Below are positions 37,092-46,059 of a stretch of 64,000 bases of DNA, in pieces. The position numbers were made by a program, and so were the translations under genes. How positions within the stretch are numbered: position 1 is the first letter of the stretch; each line of letters starts with the position of its first letter. Location of the stretch: positions 124,001 through 188,000 of the forward strand of contig NZ_JAPDHV010000005.1 of the NCBI RefSeq assembly GCF_025971925.1, read 5' to 3'. The notes beneath the pieces are model-generated. The model had not been told where the DNA came from. It searched no databases and worked only from the letters and a program-made list of their open reading frames with translations. Source of the DNA: Chryseobacterium oryctis (GTDB lineage: Bacteria > Bacteroidota > Bacteroidia > Flavobacteriales > Weeksellaceae).

Positions 37092-37106
37092 TTTGTACAG
37101 TACAAA
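37092..37106. promoter_or_regulatory. short palindrome in the response regulator leader
   Basis: TTTGTAC-A-GTACAAA, a perfect 7-bp inverted repeat with one central base, nine bases before the ATG at 37082 and overlapping the CAAATTTG box. It could be a second operator or a leader hairpin. Confidence 0.45.
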
Positions 37107-37150
37107 TTTGGATAGAAAACAAAACAAAATCAATTACACTTTTGTGTAAT
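37103..37150 (-). promoter_or_regulatory. promoter and palindromic operator of the two-component operon
   Basis: On the minus strand ATTACAC-AAAA-GTGTAAT-TGA contains a TTG (37133-37131), then exactly 20 bases and CAAATTTG (37110-37103). The 7-bp inverted repeat is perfect (37133-37139, 37144-37150). Its layout is identical to the promoter at 34131-34178. Confidence 0.62.
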
Positions 37151-37190
37151 ATTAAAGTTTGAGTTTCCGTATATTAGCTTAGTTTTTTAT

Positions 37191-37220
37191 TGTATTAAAA
37201 TTAGTTAAAATTTTAATACA
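37191..37220. repeat. 12-bp perfect inverted repeat upstream of the 139-aa lipoprotein gene
   Basis: TGTATTAAAATT (37191-37202), AGTTAA, AATTTTAATACA (37209-37220). It lies 43 bases before the ATG at 37263, in the divergent gap with the response regulator gene. It could be an operator or an AT-rich leader hairpin. Confidence 0.55.
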
Positions 37221-37262
37221 TCCGAATAATTATTAAAATCGTTACATTAAAAATTAAGCATT

Positions 37263-37682
37263 ATGAAAAAATGTTTCTTCATCGGGTTTTCATTAATTTC
37301 ATTAGTATTGATAAATTGTAAAAAAAATGAAGGAGGGAATAAAAATATATTGAAATCTGACAGTTCCGGAATAGTATTGGCAGACAACGGAAAAGTAGAT
37401 TCCACTATTCATTATGAAACGGATGTCAACGGAAAAAAATATATAAAAACCGATTATGTTTATAAAGCTACAGATGGAACTTTGGTAAAAGTAGTTTTCA
37501 ATTACGAAGAAAAAACAATGAGTGTTAAAAGCAACAACAAAACTTTTATTTTAGATAAAGTAGAATCTAAAGGACATGAAACCATTTATGAAAAAATGGA
37601 TATGAAAGCAACTGTAAAAGGTGACAGCCTGATTTTAGACCAAGGAAACAATATTATTGAACTTGTAAAAACAAAAATCTAA
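37263..37682 (+). CDS. small lipoprotein, unknown function
   Basis: 139 residues. Lipobox 'VLINC' gives a lipidated Cys at about 19. The mature part is a single beta-rich domain ('KKYIKTDYVYKATDGTLVKVVFNYEEKTMSVKSNNKTFILDKVES') resembling MliC-type lysozyme-inhibitor folds in strand pattern, but key motifs are not evident, so this is weak. It is divergent from the response regulator and could be one of its targets. Confidence 0.65.
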   Translation: MKKCFFIGFSLISLVLINCKKNEGGNKNILKSDSSGIVLADNGKVDSTIHYETDVNGKKYIKTDYVYKATDGTLVKVVFNYEEKTMSVKSNNKTFILDKVESKGHETIYEKMDMKATVKGDSLILDQGNNIIELVKTKI

Positions 37683-37689
37683 ATAATAA

Positions 37690-37717
37690 AAAACCGTTCA
37701 GAAATCTGAACGGTTTT
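37690..37717. terminator. bidirectional terminator between the lipoprotein gene and rplQ
   Basis: AAAACCGTTCAGA (37690-37702) pairs with TCTGAACGGTTTT (37705-37717). A and T runs on both sides serve both the plus-strand lipoprotein gene and the ribosomal operon ending at 37737. Confidence 0.9.
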
Positions 37718-37736
37718 ATTTATATCTGAATGAATG

Positions 37737-38261
37737 TTATTCTTCAGTTTTTTCCTCTGCAGAATCAGCAGCTTCAGCCTTAGGCTCTTCTACTTTTTCT
37801 TCTACTTTTGGAGCTTCAGCAACTACAGCTTCTTTTTTAGCACCTGTAGATCTTCTGCTTCTTCTTGTAGCTTTTTTCTCTTCAGCATTAGGATTGTAAA
37901 GCTCGTTGAAATCAACTAGCTCAATAAGAGCAGTATCAGCAGCATCACCTGGTCTGAAACCTGTTTTGATGATTCTTGTATAACCACCGTTTCTTTCAGC
38001 GATTTTAGGAGCTACAGTTCTGAATAACTCAGTAACAGCCTCCTTATTTTGAAGATATGAAAAAACAATTCTTCTATTGTGTGTAGTATCTTCTTTTGCT
38101 TTTGTTAATAGAGGTTCAACATATACTCTTAAAGCTTTCGCTTTAGCAACAGTAGTGTTGATTCTTTTATGCTCAATTAGAGAACAAGCCATATTAGAAA
38201 GTAAAGCACTTCTGTGAGAAGCTGTTCTTCCTAAGTGATTGAATTTTTTACCGTGTCTCAT
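37737..38261 (-). CDS. rplQ: 50S ribosomal protein L17 (with acidic C-terminal extension)
   Basis: 174 residues. The first 115-120 are a standard L17 ('[31 protein letters not shown]'). A C-terminal tail of about 50 residues, [23 protein letters not shown] followed by Glu/Ala-rich sequence, extends beyond the usual length. It is the last gene of the alpha operon, six bases after rpoA. Such tails are common in Bacteroidota L17. Confidence 0.97.
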   Translation of the reverse strand: MRHGKKFNHLGRTASHRSALLSNMACSLIEHKRINTTVAKAKALRVYVEPLLTKAKEDTTHNRRIVFSYLQNKEAVTELFRTVAPKIAERNGGYTRIIKTGFRPGDAADTALIELVDFNELYNPNAEEKKATRRSRRSTGAKKEAVVAEAPKVEEKVEEPKAEAADSAEEKTEE

Positions 38262-38267
38262 TATTAA

Positions 38268-39263
38268 TTATTTATCAGCGTCTAACTTATATTTTGCAAC
38301 GTCGAAACCGAAGTTAAGACCTTTTGAATGCACTAATTCTTCTAGTTCTGTCAAAGATTTTTTACCAAAATTTCTGAATTTCATCAAATCAGACTTACTG
38401 TAAGAAACCAATTCTCCAAGAGTTTCTACTTCAGCAGCTTTTAGACAGTTAAGGGCTCTTACAGAAAGATCCATATCTGCTAATTTAGACTTAAGAAGTT
38501 GTCTTGTATGAAGAGTTTCTTCATCATATTGGATAGACGCTTTTACAGCTTCAGTTTCAAGAGTGATTCTCTCATCAGAGAACAACATGAAGTGATAAAT
38601 TAATATCTTAGAAGCTTCTGTTAAAGCATTTTGAGGACTGATGGAACCATCAGTTTCTATATCTAATACAAGTTTTTCGTAGTCTGTTTTTTGCTCTACA
38701 CGATAATTTTCAATGCTATACTGTACTTTCTTGATTGGCGTGAAAATAGAGTCAATAGCAATTGTACCTACAGGTGCATTGTTTGACTTATTTTGTTCTG
38801 AAGGAACATATCCTCTACCTTTTTCAATATTGAAAGTAATCTCGAAAGTTACATCACTGTTTAGGTTGCAAATCACTAAATCCGGGTTTAGAACCTCAAA
38901 TCCGTTGATAGACTTACCTAAATCTCCAGCAGTAATTACCGTTTGACCTGAAACTTTAGCAACTACCTGCTCATTAGCTTGGTTTTCTGCCGTAGCTTTT
39001 AATCTCACCTGTTTAAGGTTAAGAATAATTTCGGTAACGTCTTCGATTACACCTGGAATAGTTGAAAATTCGTGCTCTACACCTTCTATTTTGATAGATG
39101 AAATAGCGTATCCTTCCAGAGAAGAAAGCAACACTCTTCTCAAAGCATTACCGATTGTAAGCCCGAAACCTGGTTCTAGTGGTCTGAATTCAAATTGACC
39201 TCTAAATTCATCAGAGTTAAGTAAAATTACTTTATCGGGTTTTATGAATTGTAAAATTGCCAT
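38268..39263 (-). CDS. rpoA: RNA polymerase alpha subunit
   Basis: 331 residues. The N-terminal assembly domain has '[25 protein letters not shown]'. The C-terminal domain ('[51 protein letters not shown]') binds promoter UP elements and activators. Placement between rpsD and rplQ is the classic alpha operon order. Confidence 0.99.
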   Translation of the reverse strand: MAILQFIKPDKVILLNSDEFRGQFEFRPLEPGFGLTIGNALRRVLLSSLEGYAISSIKIEGVEHEFSTIPGVIEDVTEIILNLKQVRLKATAENQANEQVVAKVSGQTVITAGDLGKSINGFEVLNPDLVICNLNSDVTFEITFNIEKGRGYVPSEQNKSNNAPVGTIAIDSIFTPIKKVQYSIENYRVEQKTDYEKLVLDIETDGSISPQNALTEASKILIYHFMLFSDERITLETEAVKASIQYDEETLHTRQLLKSKLADMDLSVRALNCLKAAEVETLGELVSYSKSDLMKFRNFGKKSLTELEELVHSKGLNFGFDVAKYKLDADK

Positions 39264-39296
39264 ATTATTGGGTTGAGCAAAAATTTGATTAAAAAA

Positions 39297-39905
39297 TTAT
39301 TTAGAGTAAAGTTCGACGATAAGCTGTTCCTTGATGTCTTCCGGAATTTGGATTCTCTCAGGAGCAGAAACGAAAGTACCTTCTTTCTTCTCATCGTTGA
39401 ATTGTAACCACTCATAATTTGACTTAGAAGCTAATGCATTTGTAACAACTTCTAGAGATTTTGACTTTTCTCTTACTGCGATTACATCACCAGCTTTTAC
39501 CAAATAAGAAGGAATATTAAGAATCTCACCATTCACAGTAATGTGTCTGTGAGAAACTAATTGTCTAGCAGCAGATCTAGTTTTAGCAAAACCTAATCTG
39601 TAAACTACGTTATCCAATCTAGATTCGCAAAGTTGTAATAGAACTTCACCAGTTACACCTTTACTTCTGTGTGCTTTATCAAATAAGTTAGCAAATTGTC
39701 TTTCTAAAATACCATAAGTATATTTAGCTTTTTGCTTTTCAGCTAACTGAACTGCATATTCAGATTTTTTAGCACCTCTTCTTTTATTAGGACCGTGTTG
39801 TCCTGGCGGTTGGTTTTTTCTCTTTTCGAAGTTTTTGTCATCTCCGTAGATTGCAGCACCAAACTTTCTAGCAATCTTAGTTTTAGGTCCAATATATCTT
39901 GCCAT
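39297..39905 (-). CDS. rpsD: 30S ribosomal protein S4
   Basis: 202 residues. '[23 protein letters not shown]' and the S4 RNA-binding domain '[34 protein letters not shown]' are diagnostic. The N-terminus lacks the four-Cys zinc site of some S4 proteins. S4 is the known translational repressor of the alpha operon in Escherichia coli. Confidence 0.98.
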   Translation of the reverse strand: MARYIGPKTKIARKFGAAIYGDDKNFEKRKNQPPGQHGPNKRRGAKKSEYAVQLAEKQKAKYTYGILERQFANLFDKAHRSKGVTGEVLLQLCESRLDNVVYRLGFAKTRSAARQLVSHRHITVNGEILNIPSYLVKAGDVIAVREKSKSLEVVTNALASKSNYEWLQFNDEKKEGTFVSAPERIQIPEDIKEQLIVELYSK

Positions 39906-39924
39906 AATGGGTAAATTCTAAAAA

Positions 39925-40314
39925 TTAAACTCTTCTTCTTTTTGGTGGTCTACATCCATTGTGTGGCATAGGAGTCACATCAATGATTTCGCTAACTTCA
40001 ATTCCTGAATTGTGAATAGATCTGATTGCAGATTCTCTACCTGCACCAGGTCCTTTTACAAACACCTTTACTCTTCTTAATCCAGCTTCATGAGCTACAG
40101 CAGAGCAATTTTCAGCTGCCATCTGAGCAGCAAATGGAGTATTCTTTTTAGAACCTCTGAATCCCATTTTACCGGCAGAAGCCCAAGAGATAACCTCTCC
40201 GTTTTTATTTGTTAAAGAAATGATGATGTTATTGAAAGAAGCTTGAATGTGTGCTTCACCAATAGCTTCAACTTTTACTTTTCTTTTTTTAACTACTTTA
40301 GTTTGTTTTGCCAT
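39925..40314 (-). CDS. rpsK: 30S ribosomal protein S11
   Basis: 129 residues, standard length, with '[43 protein letters not shown]' and the C-terminal '[14 protein letters not shown]'. It forms part of the 30S platform. It lies 12 bases after rpsM. Confidence 0.98.
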   Translation of the reverse strand: MAKQTKVVKKRKVKVEAIGEAHIQASFNNIIISLTNKNGEVISWASAGKMGFRGSKKNTPFAAQMAAENCSAVAHEAGLRRVKVFVKGPGAGRESAIRSIHNSGIEVSEIIDVTPMPHNGCRPPKRRRV

Positions 40315-40326
40315 AATTCCTAACGA

Positions 40327-40704
40327 TTATTTACTAGCTTTTTTCTTGTTAGCAACAGTTTTTCTCTTTCCTTTACGGGTTCTAGAGTTGTTTTTCGTTC
40401 TCTGGCCTCTTAAAGGTAGTCCTAGTCTGTGACGTATTCCTCGTTGGCATCCTATGTCCATTAATCTCTTAATGTTCAATTGCACTTCAGATCTAAGTTC
40501 CCCTTCTACTTTTACGTTTTCAGAGATATAAGTTCTGATGGCAGCCAATTCATCGTCATTCCATTCGTTGACTTTCTTGTCTTCGCTGATACCGGCAGCT
40601 TTAAGGATTTCTGAAGAAGTACTTCTTCCGATTCCGTAGATGTAAGTTAAACCGATAACGCCTCTTTTGTTTTTTGGTAAATCAATACCTGAAATTCTCG
40701 CCAT
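40327..40704 (-). CDS. rpsM: 30S ribosomal protein S13
   Basis: 125 residues. '[28 protein letters not shown]' and '[25 protein letters not shown]' are the family ends; the basic C-terminal tail contacts P-site tRNA. Follows rpmJ by nine bases. Confidence 0.98.
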   Translation of the reverse strand: MARISGIDLPKNKRGVIGLTYIYGIGRSTSSEILKAAGISEDKKVNEWNDDELAAIRTYISENVKVEGELRSEVQLNIKRLMDIGCQRGIRHRLGLPLRGQRTKNNSRTRKGKRKTVANKKKASK

Positions 40705-40713
40705 AATTTAATT

Positions 40714-40830
40714 TTAGCCTTGTCTTTGTTTAAATTTTGGGTTCTTCTTGTTGATTACAAATAGTACACCTTTTCTGCGTACGATTTTGCAATCAGCACT
40801 TCTTTTTTTAATTGATGCTCTAACTTTCAT
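40714..40830 (-). CDS. rpmJ: 50S ribosomal protein L36 (zinc-free type)
   Basis: 38 residues, ATG at 40830 to TAA at 40714-40716. '[21 protein letters not shown]' and the ending 'NPKFKQRQG' are L36. Only one of the zinc-binding Cys (Cys14) remains and the usual His is Phe, so this is the C-minus, zinc-independent form. It sits between infA and rpsM as usual. Confidence 0.95.
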   Translation of the reverse strand: MKVRASIKKRSADCKIVRRKGVLFVINKKNPKFKQRQG

Positions 40831-40855
40831 TTGAAATATTTATTTTTTTTACTTA

Positions 40856-40933
40856 CAAATGGAATCTTACGATTTCATTTTGATAGTATTTATTTTTCAA
40901 CAATAGCCAAATGGAACATTTATTCCATTTGGC
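40856..40933 (-). promoter_or_regulatory. infA-rpmJ stem-loop with an alternative pairing arm
   Basis: GCCAAATGGAA (40906-40916) and TTCCATTTGGC (40923-40933) form a perfect 11-bp stem seven bases after the infA stop. A second copy of CAAATGGAA lies at 40856-40864. In the minus-strand mRNA the first arm can therefore pair with either of two downstream TTCCATTTG segments, the distal one about 25 bases before the rpmJ ATG. No clear T run follows, so it is not a simple terminator. Confidence 0.55.
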
Positions 40934-40939
40934 GTTTGT

Positions 40940-41155
40940 TTAATATCTAAATGTAATTCTCCCTTTTGTTAAATCATAAGGAGACATTTCTAATTTTACC
41001 TTATCTCCAGGTAAAAGTTTAATATAATGCATTCTCATTTTACCAGAAATATGAGCAATAAGTACATGCCCATTTTCTAGCTCTACACGGAACTGGGCGT
41101 TCGAAAGAGCTTCCGTTATAACGCCGTCTTGTTCAATATGTTTTTGTTTTGCCAT
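40940..41155 (-). CDS. infA: translation initiation factor IF-1
   Basis: 71 residues, a single OB-fold: '[67 protein letters not shown]'. It binds the ribosomal A site during initiation. It lies three bases after secY. Confidence 0.98.
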   Translation of the reverse strand: MAKQKHIEQDGVITEALSNAQFRVELENGHVLIAHISGKMRMHYIKLLPGDKVKLEMSPYDLTKGRITFRY

Positions 41156-41158
41156 AAA

Positions 41159-42538
41159 TTAATATCCAGTCGTTCTTGATAATTTAGACTGCATTAAGCC
41201 ATCATAATGATGATTCAGCAGATAAGTATTAATCTGTTGAACAGTATCTAAAATTACTCCAACCATAATCAATAATGATGTTCCCCCGAAAAATAAGGCG
41301 AACGCATCTGTCTGAACAAAGCTTCCATGCACAATCGCTGGAAGGACTGCAAAGATAGATAAAAAAATTGCACCTGGCAAGGTAATTTTTGATAAAATAT
41401 CATCTAAATAATCAGCTGTCTCTTTTCCTGGTCTTACTTTGGGTACTAAACCACCATTTCTCTTCAAATCATCAGCCATTTGGTTTACCGGAATTGTAAT
41501 TGCAGTATAGAAAAACGAGAAGATAATAATTAATAGCGCAAACAATACATTGTATTGCCAGCTAAAAACATTCTTGAAACCTGCAAGAAAAGTATTAGAC
41601 TCATCAAATTTAGTTAATAATCCTGGTACGAACATCAATGCCTGAGCAAAGATAATCGGCATTACACCAGCAGCATTAACTTTTAATGGAATCCACTGTC
41701 TTGCACCTTGCATAAGATTTCTGTTTACACCTCCTCTTGCCTGAGCTCTGCTTACATACTGAATAGGAATTTTTCTAACAGCAACAGATAACACTACTGC
41801 CAATAGAACCACCAACATCCAGAAAATCACTTCAATTAGGATCATGATAGATCCCATTCCTCCTTTACCGTTCTGCACGGCCATTTCCTGTACAAATGCT
41901 TCTGGTAATCTAGATAAGATACCAACCATAATAAGGATAGAAATACCATTTCCGATTCCTTTGTCGGTAATCTTTTCACCTAGCCACATTGCAAATACGG
42001 AACCAGCAACCAAGATTACAATACTTGGCAACCAGAACATAATAGAATTTGGCTCTACATAATATGCAGATTGGAATTGAGCATATGGTAAGAACAATTG
42101 AGTAATAGAAGTTAAATAAGAAGGTGCTTGTACTAGACAAACTCCGATAGTTAACCATCTTGTAATTTGGTTCAATGTATTTCTACCTGACTCTCCATCT
42201 TTCTGAAGTTTCTGAAGATAAGGAATAGCCATTCCCATCAACTGAACAATAATAGAAGCAGAAATATAAGGCATGATACCTAACGCCATTACGGAAGCGT
42301 GGCTGAAAGCTCCCCCCGTAAACGACGAAAGCAAGCCAAGGAGACCTGCTCCTTGCTTGTTACCGCCTTGATTTTTATAATGCTCTAAGAGATCTCCTAC
42401 TTCCGCAAGATTAATTGCCGGTAAAGAGATATAAGATGCGAATCTATACACAAGGATAATACTTAAAGTAAATAGAATCTTGTCTCTAAGCTCCTTTAAG
42501 CTCCAAATATTTTTAAGTGTTTGTATAAATTCTTTCAT
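41159..42538 (-). CDS. secY: protein translocase subunit SecY
   Basis: 459 residues, ten membrane helices. The plug-region 'ALGIMPYISASIIVQLMGMAIPYLQKLQKDGESGR' and 'VPGLLTKFDE..', 'GGTSLLIMVGVILDTVQQINTYLLNHHYDG' are typical. SecY forms the protein-conducting channel of the inner membrane. It lies between rplO and infA, the normal spc-operon position. Confidence 0.98.
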   Translation of the reverse strand: MKEFIQTLKNIWSLKELRDKILFTLSIILVYRFASYISLPAINLAEVGDLLEHYKNQGGNKQGAGLLGLLSSFTGGAFSHASVMALGIMPYISASIIVQLMGMAIPYLQKLQKDGESGRNTLNQITRWLTIGVCLVQAPSYLTSITQLFLPYAQFQSAYYVEPNSIMFWLPSIVILVAGSVFAMWLGEKITDKGIGNGISILIMVGILSRLPEAFVQEMAVQNGKGGMGSIMILIEVIFWMLVVLLAVVLSVAVRKIPIQYVSRAQARGGVNRNLMQGARQWIPLKVNAAGVMPIIFAQALMFVPGLLTKFDESNTFLAGFKNVFSWQYNVLFALLIIIFSFFYTAITIPVNQMADDLKRNGGLVPKVRPGKETADYLDDILSKITLPGAIFLSIFAVLPAIVHGSFVQTDAFALFFGGTSLLIMVGVILDTVQQINTYLLNHHYDGLMQSKLSRTTGY

Positions 42539-42547
42539 TAGTAAGTA

Positions 42548-42997
42548 TTATAAGGTAATTGCTTTTCCACCTGCTTTAGAGATAAGCTCTTCAGCAGATT
42601 TAGTGAACTTGTCAGCAGAGATTGAAACCGCAGATTTCAATTCTCCTCTACCCATAATTTTCACTAATTCGTTTTTAGAAGCTAAACCGTTTGCTACCAA
42701 AACTTCTTTTGTAATATCTCCAGTGATAGATTTATTCTCGATTAAAGTTTGGATAGAATCTAAATTAATAGCTCTAAACTCTTTTCTGTTTACGTTTTTG
42801 AATCCGAATTTCGGTAATCTTCTTTGTAAAGGCATCTGACCTCCTTCAAAACCGATTTTCTGAGAATAACCAGCTCTTGCTTTCTGTCCTTTGTGTCCTT
42901 TTGTAGAAGTACCACCTTTTCCGCTACCTTGTCCTCTACCAATTCTTTTTGAATTGAAAGTAGATCCTGCAGCTGGTTGTATGTTGTTTAAATTCAT
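42548..42997 (-). CDS. rplO: 50S ribosomal protein L15
   Basis: 149 residues. 'GSTFNSKRIGRGQGSGKGGTSTKGHKGQKARAGYS' is the glycine/basic N-terminal arm of L15, followed by the globular C-terminus. It lies nine bases upstream of secY. Confidence 0.98.
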   Translation of the reverse strand: MNLNNIQPAAGSTFNSKRIGRGQGSGKGGTSTKGHKGQKARAGYSQKIGFEGGQMPLQRRLPKFGFKNVNRKEFRAINLDSIQTLIENKSITGDITKEVLVANGLASKNELVKIMGRGELKSAVSISADKFTKSAEELISKAGGKAITL

Positions 42998-43016
42998 TTT
43001 AAAATTATTTTAAAAA

Positions 43017-43193
43017 TTATTTTTGAACTTCAAGTAAATGACTAACTGCAGCTATCATTCCTAAGATAGAAGGAGTAGCTTCGTGTTCTACAACTTGGTG
43101 AAGTTTCTTTAATCCTAATGCTTCAAGCGTTCTCTTTTGGGTTTTTGTTCTTCCAATAGCGCTTCTTACTTGTTTTACTTTAATTGTTGCCAT
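43017..43193 (-). CDS. rpmD: 50S ribosomal protein L30
   Basis: 58 residues, ATG at 43193, TAA at 43017-43019. 'MATIKVKQVRSAIGRTKTQKR' followed by 'TLEALGLKKLHQVVEHEATP' is L30. It lies between rpsE and rplO as expected. Confidence 0.96.
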   Translation of the reverse strand: MATIKVKQVRSAIGRTKTQKRTLEALGLKKLHQVVEHEATPSILGMIAAVSHLLEVQK

Positions 43194-43203
43194 TGTTTAT
43201 ATA

Positions 43204-43725
43204 TTAACCGTTAAACACTTTACTTAGTGAAACTCCTCTCATTCTAGCAATTTCTTCAGGTCTTCTGATATCCAATAACGCTTTGAAAGTAGCTTTCACC
43301 ACGTTGTGTGGGTTAGAAGATCCTTTAGATTTTGAAAGGATATCGTGAATACCAGCAGATTCTAGTACCGCTCTTACCGCACCTCCGGCGATAAGTCCTG
43401 TACCATGAGAAGCAGGTCTCAAGAAGATATCTGCACCACCGTATCTAGCAGTAGTTTGGTGAGGAATAGTGCGGTTCATTACAGGAACTTTTACAAGGTT
43501 TTTCTTAGCGTCTTCAACTGCTTTAGCAATTGCAGAAGCAACCTCTTTAGATTTTCCTAATCCGTAACCGATAACACCATCTTCGTTACCTACTACAACG
43601 ATAGCAGAAAATCCGAAAGCTCTACCTCCTTTAGTTACTTTTGTTACTCTATTTACAGCTACGAGACGATCTTTTAATTCTAATCCTCCCGGTTTTACTC
43701 TTTCTATATTATCTAGTCCTAACAT
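43204..43725 (-). CDS. rpsE: 30S ribosomal protein S5
   Basis: 173 residues. '[48 protein letters not shown]' is the double-stranded-RNA-binding domain; '[26 protein letters not shown]' is the C-terminal half. Decoding-accuracy protein. Confidence 0.98.
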   Translation of the reverse strand: MLGLDNIERVKPGGLELKDRLVAVNRVTKVTKGGRAFGFSAIVVVGNEDGVIGYGLGKSKEVASAIAKAVEDAKKNLVKVPVMNRTIPHQTTARYGGADIFLRPASHGTGLIAGGAVRAVLESAGIHDILSKSKGSSNPHNVVKATFKALLDIRRPEEIARMRGVSLSKVFNG

Positions 43726-43744
43726 ATTTTCCGAAATTTAATGA

Positions 43745-44098
43745 TTAGAATTTAAGTCCACCTTCTCTCGCACCATCAGCTAGAGCCTTAACTCTTCCGT
43801 GATATACGAATCCGTTTCTATCAAATACAATATTTTCGATTCCTGCTGCGATAGCTTTAGTAGCGATAGCTTTACCAACAGCAACAGAAACTTCAGTTTT
43901 AGTACCTTTTGCATCAACACCTTTTTCTCTAGAAGAAGCTGATACTAAAGTTTTTCCACTTTTATCGTCGATTAACTGAGCGTAAATTTCCTTATTACTT
44001 TTATATACAGATAATCTTGGCAATTCAGAAGAACCAGAGATTTTTCCTCTTACTCTTCTTTTGATTCTTATTCTTTTTTCTAATTTACTTAATGCCAT
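43745..44098 (-). CDS. rplR: 50S ribosomal protein L18
   Basis: 117 residues, with the basic N-terminus and '[29 protein letters not shown]' and '[19 protein letters not shown]'. Binds 5S rRNA. 15 bases after rplF. Confidence 0.98.
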   Translation of the reverse strand: MALSKLEKRIRIKRRVRGKISGSSELPRLSVYKSNKEIYAQLIDDKSGKTLVSASSREKGVDAKGTKTEVSVAVGKAIATKAIAAGIENIVFDRNGFVYHGRVKALADGAREGGLKF

Positions 44099-44113
44099 AA
44101 TACTTATAATTTA

Positions 44114-44659
44114 TTAAGCAGATTTACCAGCTTTACGTCTAACATTTTCACCAACGAATCTTACACCTTTTCCTTTGTATGGCTCAGGCTTTCTGAAAGA
44201 ACGGATCTTTGCAGTAACCATTCCTAGAAGTTGCTTGTCATGAGACGTTAAAGTAATAATTGGGTTTTTACCTTTTTCAGTCAATGTATCAACTTTTACC
44301 TCGCTTGGAAGTTCTAAAACGATACCGTGAGAGAATCCTAAAGCCAACTCAAGTTTTTGACCTGCGTGAGAAGCTCTATATCCTACCCCTACTAATTCTA
44401 ATTGCTTAGTGAATCCTTCTGAAACACCAACAACCATATTATTGATTAACGCTCTGTATAAACCGTGAAGCGCTTTGTGTTGCTTAGAATCAGATGGTCT
44501 GTTTACATTAAGTTCACCATCTTTTTGTTCTAAAGTAATTCCTGCTGTAAGCTCCTGAGATAGTTCTCCTTTAGCTCCTTTTACAGTTACTACACCATCT
44601 TTTTCAGTGATAGTAACACCTGCTGGAATTGTTATAATTGATTTACCAATTCTTGACAT
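44114..44659 (-). CDS. rplF: 50S ribosomal protein L6
   Basis: 181 residues. 'MSRIGKSIITIPAGVTI' and the C-terminal 'FRKPEPYKGKGVRFVGENVRRKAGKSA' are the L6 signatures. It lies at the GTPase-associated region of the 50S subunit. Confidence 0.98.
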   Translation of the reverse strand: MSRIGKSIITIPAGVTITEKDGVVTVKGAKGELSQELTAGITLEQKDGELNVNRPSDSKQHKALHGLYRALINNMVVGVSEGFTKQLELVGVGYRASHAGQKLELALGFSHGIVLELPSEVKVDTLTEKGKNPIITLTSHDKQLLGMVTAKIRSFRKPEPYKGKGVRFVGENVRRKAGKSA

Positions 44660-44676
44660 TTTCCTCTGATTAAAAA

Positions 44677-45075
44677 TTAATAAACATAGCAGATTACTTC
44701 ACCGCCTACTTTCTCTTCTCTAGCTTTCTTGTCAGTCATTACTCCTTTAGAAGTAGAGATGATAGAAATACCCAAACCGTTTAGTACTCTTGGAAGTTCC
44801 GCAGAACCTTTGTACTGTCTCAAACCTGGTCTTGAAGCTCTTTGGATAGACTTAATAGCAGGTTTGTTGGTTTGCTTATCATACTTTAAAGCGATTTTGA
44901 TCGTACCTTGAACAGCGTTATCTTCAAACTTGTAGTTTAAGATATACCCTTGATCAAATAAGATCTTAGTAATCTCCTTTTTGATTTTCGATGCAGGAAT
45001 TTCCACCACTTTGTGGCCTGCGCTTTGTGCGTTCCTTACTCTTGTTAGGAAATCTGAAATTGGATCTGTTACCAT
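44677..45075 (-). CDS. rpsH: 30S ribosomal protein S8
   Basis: 132 residues: 'MVTDPISDFLTRVRNAQSAGHKVVEIPASKIKKEITKIL' and 'ISTSKGVMTDKKAREEKVGGEVICYVY'. S8 binds 16S helix 21 and represses the spc operon in Escherichia coli. Here a strong hairpin lies directly upstream. Confidence 0.98.
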   Translation of the reverse strand: MVTDPISDFLTRVRNAQSAGHKVVEIPASKIKKEITKILFDQGYILNYKFEDNAVQGTIKIALKYDKQTNKPAIKSIQRASRPGLRQYKGSAELPRVLNGLGISIISTSKGVMTDKKAREEKVGGEVICYVY

Positions 45076-45132
45076 TTTTCTTTTATAAATTATTGGTTAA
45101 AGAACAATCAGTATTGTAAAGACTTGAAGAGT

Positions 45133-45170
45133 AAAATATCAGACTTCAGAAATCTTCAGTCTGATATTTT
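45133..45170 (-). terminator. terminator-like hairpin between rpsN and rpsH
   Basis: AAAATATCAGACT (45133-45145) pairs with AGTCTGATATTTT (45158-45170), with a further AGA/TCT pairing inside the 12-base loop. On the minus strand the stem is followed by T-rich ACTCTTC. It sits in an unusually long (146-base) gap inside an otherwise tight operon, so it is more likely an attenuator, processing site or S8 site than an end of transcription. Confidence 0.6.
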
Positions 45171-45221
45171 TTATCTTTAGTATCTAGACAACTTAATTGT
45201 CCCGATTTTAATTAGTAATTA

Positions 45222-45491
45222 TTACCAACTAGCTTTTTTAACTCCCGGGATAAGACCGTTGTTCGCCATTTCTCTGAAAGTTACTCTGGAAATACCAAAC
45301 GTTCTCATGTATCCTCTTGGTCTACCTGTTAGTTTACATCTGTTGTGTAATCTTACAGGAGAAGCATTTTTAGGCAATTTTTGAAGACCTTCGTAATCAC
45401 CAGCTTCTTTAAGAGCTTGTCTTTTAGCAGCGTATTTAGCAACTAGTGCTTCTCTTTTGCGCTCACGCGCTTTCATTGATTCTTTAGCCAT
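45222..45491 (-). CDS. rpsN: 30S ribosomal protein S14 (zinc-free type)
   Basis: 89 residues, the long form without the CxxC zinc pairs: '[74 protein letters not shown]'. It lies three bases after rplE and is followed by the long hairpin-bearing gap. Confidence 0.98.
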   Translation of the reverse strand: MAKESMKARERKREALVAKYAAKRQALKEAGDYEGLQKLPKNASPVRLHNRCKLTGRPRGYMRTFGISRVTFREMANNGLIPGVKKASW

Positions 45492-45494
45492 TTC

Positions 45495-46046
45495 TTAGTT
45501 CTTTTTAAATGGTAAACCGAAGTGAGTTAATAATGCTTTAGCTTCTTTATCTGTTTTCGCAGTAGTAACGAAAGTGATGTCCATCCCTTGGATTTTTTTC
45601 ACTTTGTCGATTACGATCTCAGGGAAGATGATTTGCTCAGTGATACCTAAGTTATAGTTACCTCTACCATCAAATCCGTCAGCTTTAATACCAGAGAAAT
45701 CTCTAATACGTGGTAAAGCAGAAGAAGTAAGTCTGTCTAAGAACTCATACATTTTATCAGCTCTTAAAGTTACTTTAGCTCCTACAGGCATTCCTTTTCT
45801 TAATTTGAAAGCAGCTTCGTCTTTCTTAGAAATTGTACCTACAGCCTTTTGACCAGTGATGTTCGTTAATTCTTCAACAGCATAATCAATGATTTTTTTG
45901 TCTGCAGTAGCATCTCCTAACCCTTGAGAAAGGATGATTTTTTCTAATCTAGGTACTTGCATTACTGATTTGTACCCGAATTCTTCCATCATTGCAGGAA
46001 CAATCGTTTCTTTATATGCTTTTTTGGGTCTTGCTATATATTCCAT
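45495..46046 (-). CDS. rplE: 50S ribosomal protein L5
   Basis: 183 residues. '[41 protein letters not shown]' and '[31 protein letters not shown]' are diagnostic. Binds 5S rRNA and P-site tRNA. Confidence 0.98.
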   Translation of the reverse strand: MEYIARPKKAYKETIVPAMMEEFGYKSVMQVPRLEKIILSQGLGDATADKKIIDYAVEELTNITGQKAVGTISKKDEAAFKLRKGMPVGAKVTLRADKMYEFLDRLTSSALPRIRDFSGIKADGFDGRGNYNLGITEQIIFPEIVIDKVKKIQGMDITFVTTAKTDKEAKALLTHFGLPFKKN

Positions 46047-46059
46047 GTGTTATTTAAAA

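Noticed and set aside
42480..42839. 119-aa plus-strand ORF antisense to secY/rplO
   Set aside because: Lies across two highly conserved genes on the other strand.
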